From contig CAZBBX010000008.1 of assembly GCA_964490325.1 (NCBI GenBank), forward strand, positions 3,472 through 67,471: a stretch of 64,000 nt of DNA. Direction: 5' to 3'. Shown here piece by piece: positions 58,594 to 64,000 of this stretch. The DNA comes from DAOPJM01 sp964490325 (lineage in GTDB: Bacteria > Bacillota > Clostridia > Christensenellales > CAG-138). Position 1 is the stretch's first letter. Each line of letters begins with the position of its first letter. The notes beneath the pieces are model-generated. The model saw nothing but the letters and a program-made list of their open reading frames with translations. It was not told where the DNA came from and did not search any database. The translations under genes were made by a program, and so were the position numbers.

Positions 58594-59313
58594 CTATCTT
58601 CTGCGATTGTTTGCGAGCAGCAGAAAGCGCAGCAGCGTCAAAAAGCTTGCCACGGCCGCCCAAACGTAGGTCATTGCGGCGGCGCGAAGCACCTTCTTTG
58701 CGTTGTCGCTCTGCTCGTAGCTGACATAGCAGCCATCCTCCAGCAGGCGCAGCGCACGCGAGGAGGCGTTGAACTCGACAGGCAGGGTGACAAGCTGAAA
58801 CAGCAGCATCCCCGCGTACAGGCCAATGCCCACATACATCAGGCTGCTGAGGCTGAGGACCAGACCCAAAATGATGAGCCACGGCCCCGCCGCCGAGCCG
58901 ATGCGCGCTGCGGGCAGCACGGCGTTGCGGAAGCGGATGCCGCCATAGCCCTCCTTGTATTGCAGCACATGCCCCAATTCGTGCGCGGCCACCGCAAGGG
59001 CGGAAACGGAGTCCGAATCGTACACCTCGGCGCTGAGACCCACGGTGTTGCTGCGCGGGTCGTAATGGTCGCTGAGCGCCGCGCCCTGCAGGCGTTCCAC
59101 GCGGGTATCCAGTCCCTCGCGATAGATCAGCTCCTCCAGCATGAGGCGGGCGGACTTGCCGCTTGCTGCACGCTCCGTGCTGTAGCGGCGGAACTTGCTG
59201 CGCACCTGCCCCTGCGCGATAAGGCTCAGGATGAACACCGCGATAAGCGCAAACATGACCAGCGTGTATTCGCTGTCTCCATAGAACAATCCGGAAGCAA
59301 TAGTCAGTTTCAT
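58594..59313 (-). CDS. Zinc metallopeptidase of the YugP family
   Basis: The 239-residue membrane protease-like protein has a transmembrane helix at about 17-33, HELGH at 111-115 (zinc ligands and catalytic Glu), and two or three C-terminal helices (about 130-180 and 212-232). The length matches YugP (about 225-240). The ATG at 59313 has no ribosome site: the extended -10 TGGTATAAT lies immediately upstream, so the mRNA would start at or next to the ATG. Its function in cells is unknown. Confidence 0.9.
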   Translation of the reverse strand: MKLTIASGLFYGDSEYTLVMFALIAVFILSLIAQGQVRSKFRRYSTERAASGKSARLMLEELIYREGLDTRVERLQGAALSDHYDPRSNTVGLSAEVYDSDSVSALAVAAHELGHVLQYKEGYGGIRFRNAVLPAARIGSAAGPWLIILGLVLSLSSLMYVGIGLYAGMLLFQLVTLPVEFNASSRALRLLEDGCYVSYEQSDNAKKVLRAAAMTYVWAAVASFLTLLRFLLLANNRRR

Positions 59314-59319
59314 GGGGAT

Positions 59320-59328
59320 ATTATACCA
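59320..59328 (-). promoter_or_regulatory. Extended -10 promoter of the YugP gene
   Basis: On the minus strand TGGTATAAT ends six bases before the ATG, predicting a leaderless or nearly leaderless transcript. Confidence 0.55.
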
Positions 59329-59348
59329 CCGCTTTTTGCACTTTACCA

Positions 59349-59376
59349 TTGAAAACACGTGGATTTGTGGTATACT
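59349..59376 (+). promoter_or_regulatory. Promoter of asnS
   Basis: TTGAAA (59349-59354), a 16-base spacer and TATACT (59371-59376). Confidence 0.65.
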
Positions 59377-59404
59377 GTAAAAAATGTTTTTAGGAGAGGT
59401 ACCT

Positions 59405-60781
59405 ATGTTGACGATTCGTCAGATCCAACGCTGCCCCGAGCAGTATGCAGGCCCCATCACGATAGAGGGCTGGGTGCGCACGGCAAGGGAAAGCAAGACC
59501 GTCGGCTTCATCGAGCTGACGGACGGTACCGCGTTCAAGCCCGTGCAGGTGGTGTACGCGGCGGACGAACGCGCACTTGGCAAGGGCATCGGTACGGGCT
59601 GCGCCATTTTGGTGCAGGGAGAGCTGCTTCTTACCCCCGACGCGCAGCAGCCCTTCGAGATCCGTGCGGACGCGATCACCATCGAGGGAAGCTGCCCTGC
59701 GGACTATCCGCTGCAAAAGAAGCGGCACAGTTTGGAGTATCTGCGCACCATCCAGACCCTGCGTCCCCGCACCAACACCTTTCAGGCGACCTTCCGTGTG
59801 CGCAGCGTCGTCGCAGCGGCGATCCACGAGTTCTTTCAGGAGCGGGATTTTGTGTATGTGCATACGCCCCTGCTGACCGCCTCCGACTGCGAGGGCGCAG
59901 GCGAGATGTTCCAAGTGACGACCCTGCCGCTTGACAACATCCCCAAGACGGACGAGGGCAAGGTGGACTACACGCAGGATTTCTTCAAAAAGCCCGTCAA
60001 CCTCACCGTCAGCGGTCAGCTCTACGGCGAGGCCTTTGCGCTGGCCTTCCGCGACATCTACACCTTTGGCCCCACCTTCCGCGCCGAGCTGAGCTTCACT
60101 GCCCGCCACGCCGCCGAGTTTTGGATGATCGAGCCTGAGATGGCCTTCTGCGACCTTGCAGGCGACATGGACGTCGCCGAGGCGATGGTCAAGTACATCA
60201 TCCGCACGGTGCTGAAGCGCTGCCCCGACGAGATGGACTTTTTCAACAAGTTCATCGACAAGGGGCTTTTGGAGCGCTTGGACAACGTAGTCAGCCACGA
60301 ATTTGTCCGCATCAGCTATACCGATGCGGTCGAGCTGCTCAAGAAGGCCGACGCCGATTTCAAGTATCCCGTGGACTGGGGCGTAGATCTGCAGACGGAG
60401 CATGAGCGCTACCTGACCGAGCAGGTCTATCATCGTCCCGTGTTCGTCACCGATTATCCCAAGGAGATCAAGTCCTTCTACATGCGGCAGAACGACGACG
60501 GCAGGACGGTCGCGGCGGCGGATCTGTTGGTGCCGGGCGTTGGCGAGATCATCGGCGGCAGTCAGCGTGAGGAGCGTCTCGATGTATTGACACGGCGCAT
60601 TTCGGAGCTGGGCATGGACGCCTGCCAGTACGACTGGTACATGGATCTGCGCAGATACGGCGGCGTTCGGCACGCAGGCTTCGGACTGGGCTTTGAACGC
60701 ATGGTCATGTACGTTACGGGCATGACGAACATCCGCGACGTGCTGCCCTTCCCCCGCACCGCTGCGAACTTGGAGATGTAG
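59405..60781 (+). CDS. asnS: Asparagine--tRNA ligase
   Basis: The 458-residue class IIb aminoacyl-tRNA synthetase has an N-terminal OB-fold anticodon domain (about 15-105, ITIEGWVRTARESKTVGFIE). The class II catalytic core has motif 2 (FRAELSFTARHAAEFWMIE near 215-233) and motif 3 (GFGLGFERMVMYVTG near 430-444). Length and core fit AsnRS rather than AspRS. AGGAGAGG precedes the ATG at 59405. It charges tRNA-Asn with asparagine. Confidence 0.96.
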   Translation: MLTIRQIQRCPEQYAGPITIEGWVRTARESKTVGFIELTDGTAFKPVQVVYAADERALGKGIGTGCAILVQGELLLTPDAQQPFEIRADAITIEGSCPADYPLQKKRHSLEYLRTIQTLRPRTNTFQATFRVRSVVAAAIHEFFQERDFVYVHTPLLTASDCEGAGEMFQVTTLPLDNIPKTDEGKVDYTQDFFKKPVNLTVSGQLYGEAFALAFRDIYTFGPTFRAELSFTARHAAEFWMIEPEMAFCDLAGDMDVAEAMVKYIIRTVLKRCPDEMDFFNKFIDKGLLERLDNVVSHEFVRISYTDAVELLKKADADFKYPVDWGVDLQTEHERYLTEQVYHRPVFVTDYPKEIKSFYMRQNDDGRTVAAADLLVPGVGEIIGGSQREERLDVLTRRISELGMDACQYDWYMDLRRYGGVRHAGFGLGFERMVMYVTGMTNIRDVLPFPRTAANLEM

Positions 60782-60806
60782 CGGACGAATTTCCCTTTAT
60801 AGTCTT

Positions 60807-60833
60807 ACAGGCGGCGTTTGTCGCCTGTTTTTT
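60807..60833 (+). terminator. Terminator of asnS
   Basis: ACAGGCG pairs with CGCCTGT, followed by a run of T. Confidence 0.85.
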
Positions 60834-60857
60834 GTCGTCAACTCAACCAAGCGTTCA

Positions 60858-60886
60858 TTGCGCATGGGGTTGTGAGCTGTTATACT
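60858..60886 (+). promoter_or_regulatory. Promoter of the truncated HTH gene
   Basis: TTGCGC (60858-60863), a 17-base spacer and TATACT (60881-60886). Confidence 0.6.
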
Positions 60887-60911
60887 GAAAGACGGATCGG
60901 GAGGTATTCGT

Positions 60912-61049
60912 ATGGATCTACAAAAAAGCGGAGAGAGCATTCGCTTGGCGCGGAAAAAGCTGCAGCTTACCCAGCAGGCGCTGGCGGAACACTTGGGTAT
61001 CAGCGCGCAGGCGGTGTCCAAGTGGGAACGCGGAGTTTCCCAAACTTAA
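60912..61049 (+). pseudogene. Xre-family regulator truncated by the integrative element
   Basis: GGGAGGT and an ATG at 60912 start a 45-residue protein with a normal helix-turn-helix: IRLARKKLQLTQQALAEHLG, then ISAQAVSKWERGVSQ. In the family this is followed by Pro-Asp and at least 20 further residues of the domain. Here it reads Thr-stop and the DNA becomes AT-rich. The simplest reading is that an element inserted within the gene just after the Trp-Glu-Arg-Gly segment. Confidence 0.75.
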
Positions 61050-61114
61050 AGATATCACACTAAAACCCACGCTTACTTTACTTCTAAACAATACAATTTT
61101 GGAGGTAAAACCTT

Positions 61115-61360
61115 ATGAAACGCCTTATATCCTGCGAATACAACTTCGATAACTGCTGTGTAGAACTGAAATTCACCGATAGCAGCATAATAGCGATTGA
61201 CACTATCGCCGTAGAAAATGAAGTTGCCGACAATATGTATCAGAGGTCAGAGCTGGATTATCTTATCTACAATGACCCCATTGCCTATGCCGACCTCGTT
61301 TTGAACGGCGATCCCGAAGCGTACCTAAAAGCGGTTACTGAATATAAGCCGCTTGACTGA
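61115..61360 (+). CDS. DUF6061-family small protein
   Basis: The 81-residue acidic protein starts MKRLISCEYNFDNCCVEL and contains RSELDYLIYNDPIAYADLVL. Proteins like this are frequent at the edge of integrative elements in Clostridia. There is no known biochemical activity. GGAGGT is nine bases before the ATG, and a strong terminator follows. Confidence 0.75.
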   Translation: MKRLISCEYNFDNCCVELKFTDSSIIAIDTIAVENEVADNMYQRSELDYLIYNDPIAYADLVLNGDPEAYLKAVTEYKPLD

Positions 61361-61368
61361 ACTGCCAG

Positions 61369-61413
61369 AAGCGGTATCCGAGTCTGCTGTGATTCGGATA
61401 CCGCTTCTTTTTT
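61369..61413 (+). terminator. Terminator of the DUF6061 gene
   Basis: AAGCGGTATCCGA (61369-61381) pairs perfectly with TCGGATACCGCTT (61394-61406), followed by T6. Confidence 0.93.
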
Positions 61414-61453
61414 GCTCTCTTTAGAAACAATAGATTTATTCACAATTTTCCTG

Positions 61454-61459
61454 TATAAT
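61454..61459 (+). promoter_or_regulatory. -10 element of the zinc-ribbon transcript
   Basis: A perfect TATAAT lies upstream of the attenuator; the -35 is not clear. Confidence 0.4.
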
Positions 61460-61530
61460 AAATGCAATATCGTTTCATTCGCTTCGATTTCGATCTTAAT
61501 CGTAAAAATCTAAAAAATTTCAAAAAATTT

Positions 61531-61629
61531 ATGAAAGATTGGAAAAAATCAAGCCTGCTCATGCCCTCTGTTATAGAGGGGTATGAAAACTCCTCTATAT
61601 TTTTTGCAATACGGAGGATGTGTAAATGA
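61531..61629 (+). CDS. Candidate leader peptide overlapping the attenuator
   Basis: A 32-codon frame (MKDWKKSSLLMPSVIEG and onwards) runs through both stems of the hairpin at 61564-61606 and stops four bases into the next gene (ATGA overlap). An in-frame ATG also exists at 61462, but it would precede the predicted transcription start. No strong ribosome site is seen, so translation is unproven. A translated leader would couple ribosome movement to the choice of RNA fold. Confidence 0.35.
   Translation: MKDWKKSSLLMPSVIEGYENSSIFFAIRRMCK
61564..61606 (+). terminator. Attenuator: mutually exclusive antiterminator and terminator stems
   Basis: TATAGAGG (61572-61579) pairs with CCTCTATA (61592-61599), followed by TTTTTT. 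The same AGAGGG (61575-61580) can instead pair with CCCTCT (61564-61569). The ribosome site CGGAGG of the next gene follows directly. Confidence 0.65.
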
Positions 61630-61997
61630 TAAATCACAGCAAATGGGAGTACGAGAACCAGGACTACCTAAAGGAACACTACGAGAAAAGGATGTTGGGC
61701 AAGGATACTCATCTCCATGTCCGCAGGTTTTATTGTAAAGGCTGCGGCAGAGTATTCTACACCACCATCAAAACCAAGAAGTATTGTCTGTATTCTCTGT
61801 GCGGCAATCACGGGTATCAAAAGGAACTGAAATGGCGACGTGCGCAGGAGCGAAAAGACCGCACCTGTCAAACCTGCGGCAATACCTTTACCCCCAAGAG
61901 GTTGGATGCCAAGTTCTGCTGCAATGCCTGCCGACAGAAAGCATACAGAGATAGCGTTACGGATAATGAAAAGTGCCAACTTGACACCTTGGCGTAA
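61626..61997 (+). CDS. Small double zinc-ribbon protein of the element
   Basis: The 123-residue basic protein has two cysteine clusters, CKGCG...YCLYSLCG (about 38-60) and CQTCGNTFTP...FCCNACRQK (about 79-106), consistent with two treble-clef or ribbon zinc fingers. Such proteins are found in clostridial integrative elements upstream of the sigma-like gene and may bind DNA or RNA. GGAGG lies ahead of the ATG at 61626. Its function is unknown. Confidence 0.75.
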   Translation: MINHSKWEYENQDYLKEHYEKRMLGKDTHLHVRRFYCKGCGRVFYTTIKTKKYCLYSLCGNHGYQKELKWRRAQERKDRTCQTCGNTFTPKRLDAKFCCNACRQKAYRDSVTDNEKCQLDTLA

Positions 61998-62125
61998 GCG
62001 TAACGGAAATCAGAAGAATGTTACAGATACTGCAAGTGGTCACATTGACCACTTGCAACAAGCGTAACGAAAATAGTGTTACAGTTAGGCAAGTACCCAA
62101 ATTGGGAACTTACAATAACCGTAAC
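61992..62125 (+). promoter_or_regulatory. Cluster of inverted repeats between the zinc-ribbon and sigma-like genes
   Basis: A perfect 11-bp hairpin GCAAGTGGTCA-CAT-TGACCACTTGC lies at 62032-62056. An imperfect palindrome AAGTACCCAA/TTGGGAACTT follows at about 62091-62110. GTAAC...GTTAC pairs occur at about 62000-62025 and 62064-62082. This could be a control site for element transcription, an iteron cluster or a nick region. Confidence 0.55.
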
Positions 62126-62151
62126 AATTACACCGAAGGGAGATGAACCAC

Positions 62152-63093
62152 ATGAGTCTGCGCTACAGTTTCTTCGCCATCGTACCCGATGGTATTATCG
62201 AAATCCCGCAAGGGAGCAATCTTTCCTGGCTGACGCTGTTCTATGCTCTGCCGAGAGAGCTTGTCGAAAAATATCCGCCTGCCCTGTCATTGCCGAGAAA
62301 TATCTATGAATTGCTTGACGACCCCGACAGTATGGAAGTTATCAAGAACGATATGTTCCTGCTCTTGGTATGGGACTGCTTTGCGTGGTCTGCGTGGCAA
62401 TTCTTCCAAGTACCGAATAAGGATGGCACATATAAGGACATTCCCGGTGATTGGAAAAACTATTCCGGTGATTTTCCTCTGTGGCGGCTGTCCTATGAAA
62501 TCATCAAGCATTTCCGCAAAAAGTTTGAAACGGAAATGGATTGGAGCTTCCAACGGCTGTTTCTGATGGATAGAGATGATGAGCATCCTTGGCTCACCTA
62601 TCAGCAGTTCAGCAATTTGATCGGCAATCTGACCGATATGATCGTTGCCGAGGAAAACTGGCAGCCGATGATCGACGAGTTCTGGAACAATCGCAATCCC
62701 GATGATTACAGCGGTTCCAGTGTTCACAAACGGGACTTCAAGCGTTCTTGGTATCATGACCGCAATCACAAGCATCTGTCCATCGAGGAAATTGCAGAAA
62801 CCGGGGCTATGATCGACGGCGAAATGCTGTTTGATATTCCCAACCCGGCGGCAGAGTTTGAAACCAAGGTACTGCAGAAAATCGGCATTGAGCAGTTCGA
62901 GAGACGGCTCACCGAGCAGGACAAGCAAATCCTGCGGATGCGTATGGATGGCAGCTCCCTTAAAGCGATCGCCGCCGCTGTTGGCTTCAAGACACCGAGT
63001 GCCGTCAGCAAACACATTGAAAAAATCGCCGGTGCTTATGAGGATTATGTGTCCGATGAGTACGGCAGCTTTTTAGATAAACACACAAAATAA
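62152..63093 (+). CDS. Sigma-70-like helix-turn-helix protein of the element
   Basis: The 313-residue protein has an N-terminal and central region unique to this element type (WLTLFYALPRELVEKYPP, FRKKFETEMDWSFQRLF) and a C-terminal sigma region 4-like helix-turn-helix: LTEQDKQILRMRMDG, then SSLKAIAAAVGFKTPSAVSK. ATG 62152 is chosen because AAGGGAG at about 62136 is well spaced; the ATG at 62143 is too close to it. It is probably an element-encoded transcription factor. Confidence 0.75.
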   Translation: MSLRYSFFAIVPDGIIEIPQGSNLSWLTLFYALPRELVEKYPPALSLPRNIYELLDDPDSMEVIKNDMFLLLVWDCFAWSAWQFFQVPNKDGTYKDIPGDWKNYSGDFPLWRLSYEIIKHFRKKFETEMDWSFQRLFLMDRDDEHPWLTYQQFSNLIGNLTDMIVAEENWQPMIDEFWNNRNPDDYSGSSVHKRDFKRSWYHDRNHKHLSIEEIAETGAMIDGEMLFDIPNPAAEFETKVLQKIGIEQFERRLTEQDKQILRMRMDGSSLKAIAAAVGFKTPSAVSKHIEKIAGAYEDYVSDEYGSFLDKHTK

Positions 63094-63109
63094 CAATTCG
63101 TTCAACAAG

Positions 63110-63138
63110 GCAGTCACGATAACCGTGGCTGCTTTTTT
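63110..63138 (+). terminator. Terminator of the sigma-like gene
   Basis: GCAGTCACG pairs with CGTGGCTGC (one G-U pair), followed by T6. Confidence 0.82.
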
Positions 63139-63159
63139 GATGCCCGAAAGGAGGATTTT

Positions 63160-63360
63160 ATGAGCAGAGAACCCTTTGAAACCATGCCCGATGTAATGGA
63201 TGCCAAGCAGCTTGCCAAAGCATTGCAGATTTCCAAGGCGGGTGCGTACAACCTTTTGAACAACCCGGATTTTCCAACCTTGCGGATTGGCGGGCGCAAG
63301 CTGGTGATGAAAAATGAGCTTGTGGAATGGCTGAAAAGCCGCACAAACCGAAAAGCGTAA
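63160..63360 (+). CDS. Excisionase-like helix-turn-helix protein
   Basis: The 66-residue protein is a MerR/AlpA-type DNA-binding domain: MDAKQLAKALQISKAGAYNLL is the helix-turn-helix, and PTLRIGGRKLVMKNELVEWL is the wing and recognition tail. This is the usual build of recombination directionality factors (Xis) and related regulators in integrative elements. AAAGGAGG precedes the ATG. With the recombinase it would control excision. Confidence 0.85.
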   Translation: MSREPFETMPDVMDAKQLAKALQISKAGAYNLLNNPDFPTLRIGGRKLVMKNELVEWLKSRTNRKA

Positions 63361-63507
63361 AAACACGGTCAAGAGCTGGAAAAGTAGCAAATCAGCTGAT
63401 AGCGTGAGTCGAAACGTACTCTGCATCGTTTGGAGTGTTTCCAGCGAAAAAACGCATCACTTTTCCAATTCATGAGCCGAGAAAAATTTGTGAAAACAGG
63501 AGGTTTT

Positions 63508-63795
63508 ATGAGAACAGGACTTACCAAGAAAGAAAAGACCACGGGTATCTATTTTGACGAGTTTGGCGATATGATCGAGGTGCAGACCCACAACCCCAAT
63601 CTGAAAAAGCGACTGTCAGCATTTGCGGAGAAATACCCGGAGTGCTGCCGCCAGATCGACGATGACGAACAAGGCGGACTGACCTTTGAGATTGAGAAAG
63701 GCAGATTGAGCTTCCGTTTGACTGCTCCGTACAGCGAGGAACGGAGACAGGCGGCAAGTGAGTGGGCGAAGCAGAACGGGATTGCTACGCTGTAA
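63508..63795 (+). CDS. Small conserved protein upstream of the recombinase
   Basis: The 95-residue protein (MRTGLTKKEKTTGIYFDEFG...) contains VQTHNPNLKKRLSAFAEKYPE and a C-terminal helix ending GIATL. The pattern resembles small proteins found next to serine recombinases in clostridial elements; no activity is known. CAGGAGG supports the ATG at 63508. The gap 63361-63507 shows no gene. Confidence 0.7.
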   Translation: MRTGLTKKEKTTGIYFDEFGDMIEVQTHNPNLKKRLSAFAEKYPECCRQIDDDEQGGLTFEIEKGRLSFRLTAPYSEERRQAASEWAKQNGIATL

Positions 63796-63855
63796 AATAT
63801 AAGACATCAAAGGGGTGAATGCCTATGGAAAAATAACAGACAGGAGGATTTTTAT

Positions 63856-64000
63856 TTGAGTGTATATGGATACATCCGTGTGAGCAGCAAGGATCAAAAA
63901 GAGGATCGACAGCAGATTGCCTTGAAAGAGGTCGGCGTTGAACTGCAAAATATCTATGTGGATAAGCAGTCCGGCAAAGATTTCAACCGTCCGCAGTACA
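63856..64000 (+). CDS. Serine recombinase (resolvase/invertase family), N-terminal part
   Basis: The TTG at 63856, eight bases after AGGAGG (63842-63847), starts a protein reading SVYGYIRVSSKDQKEDRQQ, the N-terminal signature of small and large serine recombinases with the nucleophilic Ser in YIRVS. It runs off the right edge, so size class cannot be told. It is the probable integrase of the element that begins near 61050, although a resolvase role within a larger element is possible. Confidence 0.85.
   Translation, partial: MSVYGYIRVSSKDQKEDRQQIALKEVGVELQNIYVDKQSGKDFNRPQY

Larger units (their letters stand above)
61050..64000 (+). mobile_element. Left part of an integrative (conjugative or mobilisable) element
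   Basis: From about 61040 base composition drops to clearly more AT than the flanking chromosome. All genes read rightwards and are of element type: DUF6061, zinc-ribbon, sigma-like, excisionase-like, a small conserved protein and a serine recombinase start. It begins inside an Xre-type gene and runs off the right edge, so neither its right end nor any transfer genes can be seen. Confidence 0.78.

Noticed and set aside
63824..63835. ATG GAA AAA TAA mini-frame before the recombinase
   Set aside because: Three codons only; more likely chance or part of the leader than a gene.
1..64000. tRNA, rRNA and common riboswitches
   Set aside because: No cloverleaf, conserved rRNA segment or known riboswitch core was recognised by eye; a covariance-model search (tRNAscan-SE, Infernal/Rfam) would be decisive.

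Overview
The window reads as the chromosome of a GC-rich Gram-positive anaerobe of the class Clostridia (Bacillota). Pointers are the V-type ATP synthase, the clostridial cluster YqhQ-like/prmC/prfA/sua5/rpiB/upp, a DUF3794 protein, YugP, MreC/MreD/PBP2, strong AGGAGG ribosome binding sites, GTG and TTG starts, and many hairpin-plus-T-run terminators. I saw no rRNA, tRNA or CRISPR array. The species cannot be named from the sequence alone.

Layout. Positions 1-7700 are minus-strand housekeeping genes. Positions 7900-11700 hold a secreted FIVAR/dockerin protein and an ECF sigma/anti-sigma pair. Positions 11800-37700 are a large sugar-acid catabolic island of four transcription units: tctC-tctB-tctA-YcxB-Dabb-kduD-dgoK-aldolase-HAD (minus); gntR-FAH (plus); a minus-strand operon with two DapA-type and three RraA/LigK-type aldolases, a dehydrogenase and a Dabb protein; and dehydratase-ADH-KDG aldolase-FGGY kinase-eda-kdgK (plus). 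A LacI-type regulator sits between the last two. Seven copies of a GTTAATCGATTAAC-like palindrome lie at three promoters of the island and suggest one shared regulon.

Positions 37700-41450 hold a serine-palmitoyltransferase-like enzyme, an SDR, PepT and a small membrane protein. Positions 41600-47330 hold a frameshifted dockerin gene, an MtnA-like/MtnP-like divergent pair, and a large secreted protein with cohesin-like, FIVAR and dockerin domains whose 3' end and terminator are duplicated. Positions 47440-60800 return to core functions (mreC, mreD, PBP2, two lipoproteins that are or may be proteases, a DUF3794 protein, an MFS transporter, YugP, asnS). From about 61050 to the right edge the DNA becomes AT-richer and carries an integrative element that appears to truncate an Xre-type regulator: a DUF6061 gene, an attenuator, a zinc-ribbon protein, a sigma-like protein, an excisionase-like protein and the start of a serine recombinase.

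How the island probably works (inference): a tripartite TctABC carrier imports a sugar acid or related carboxylate; dehydrogenases and an enolase-superfamily dehydratase convert it to 2-keto-3-deoxy acids; these are cleaved directly by DapA-type aldolases, or phosphorylated by KdgK/DgoK and cleaved by Eda or the class II aldolase to pyruvate and a triose phosphate. The RraA/LigK-type aldolases and the FAH protein suggest a second branch acting on branched or dicarboxylic keto acids.
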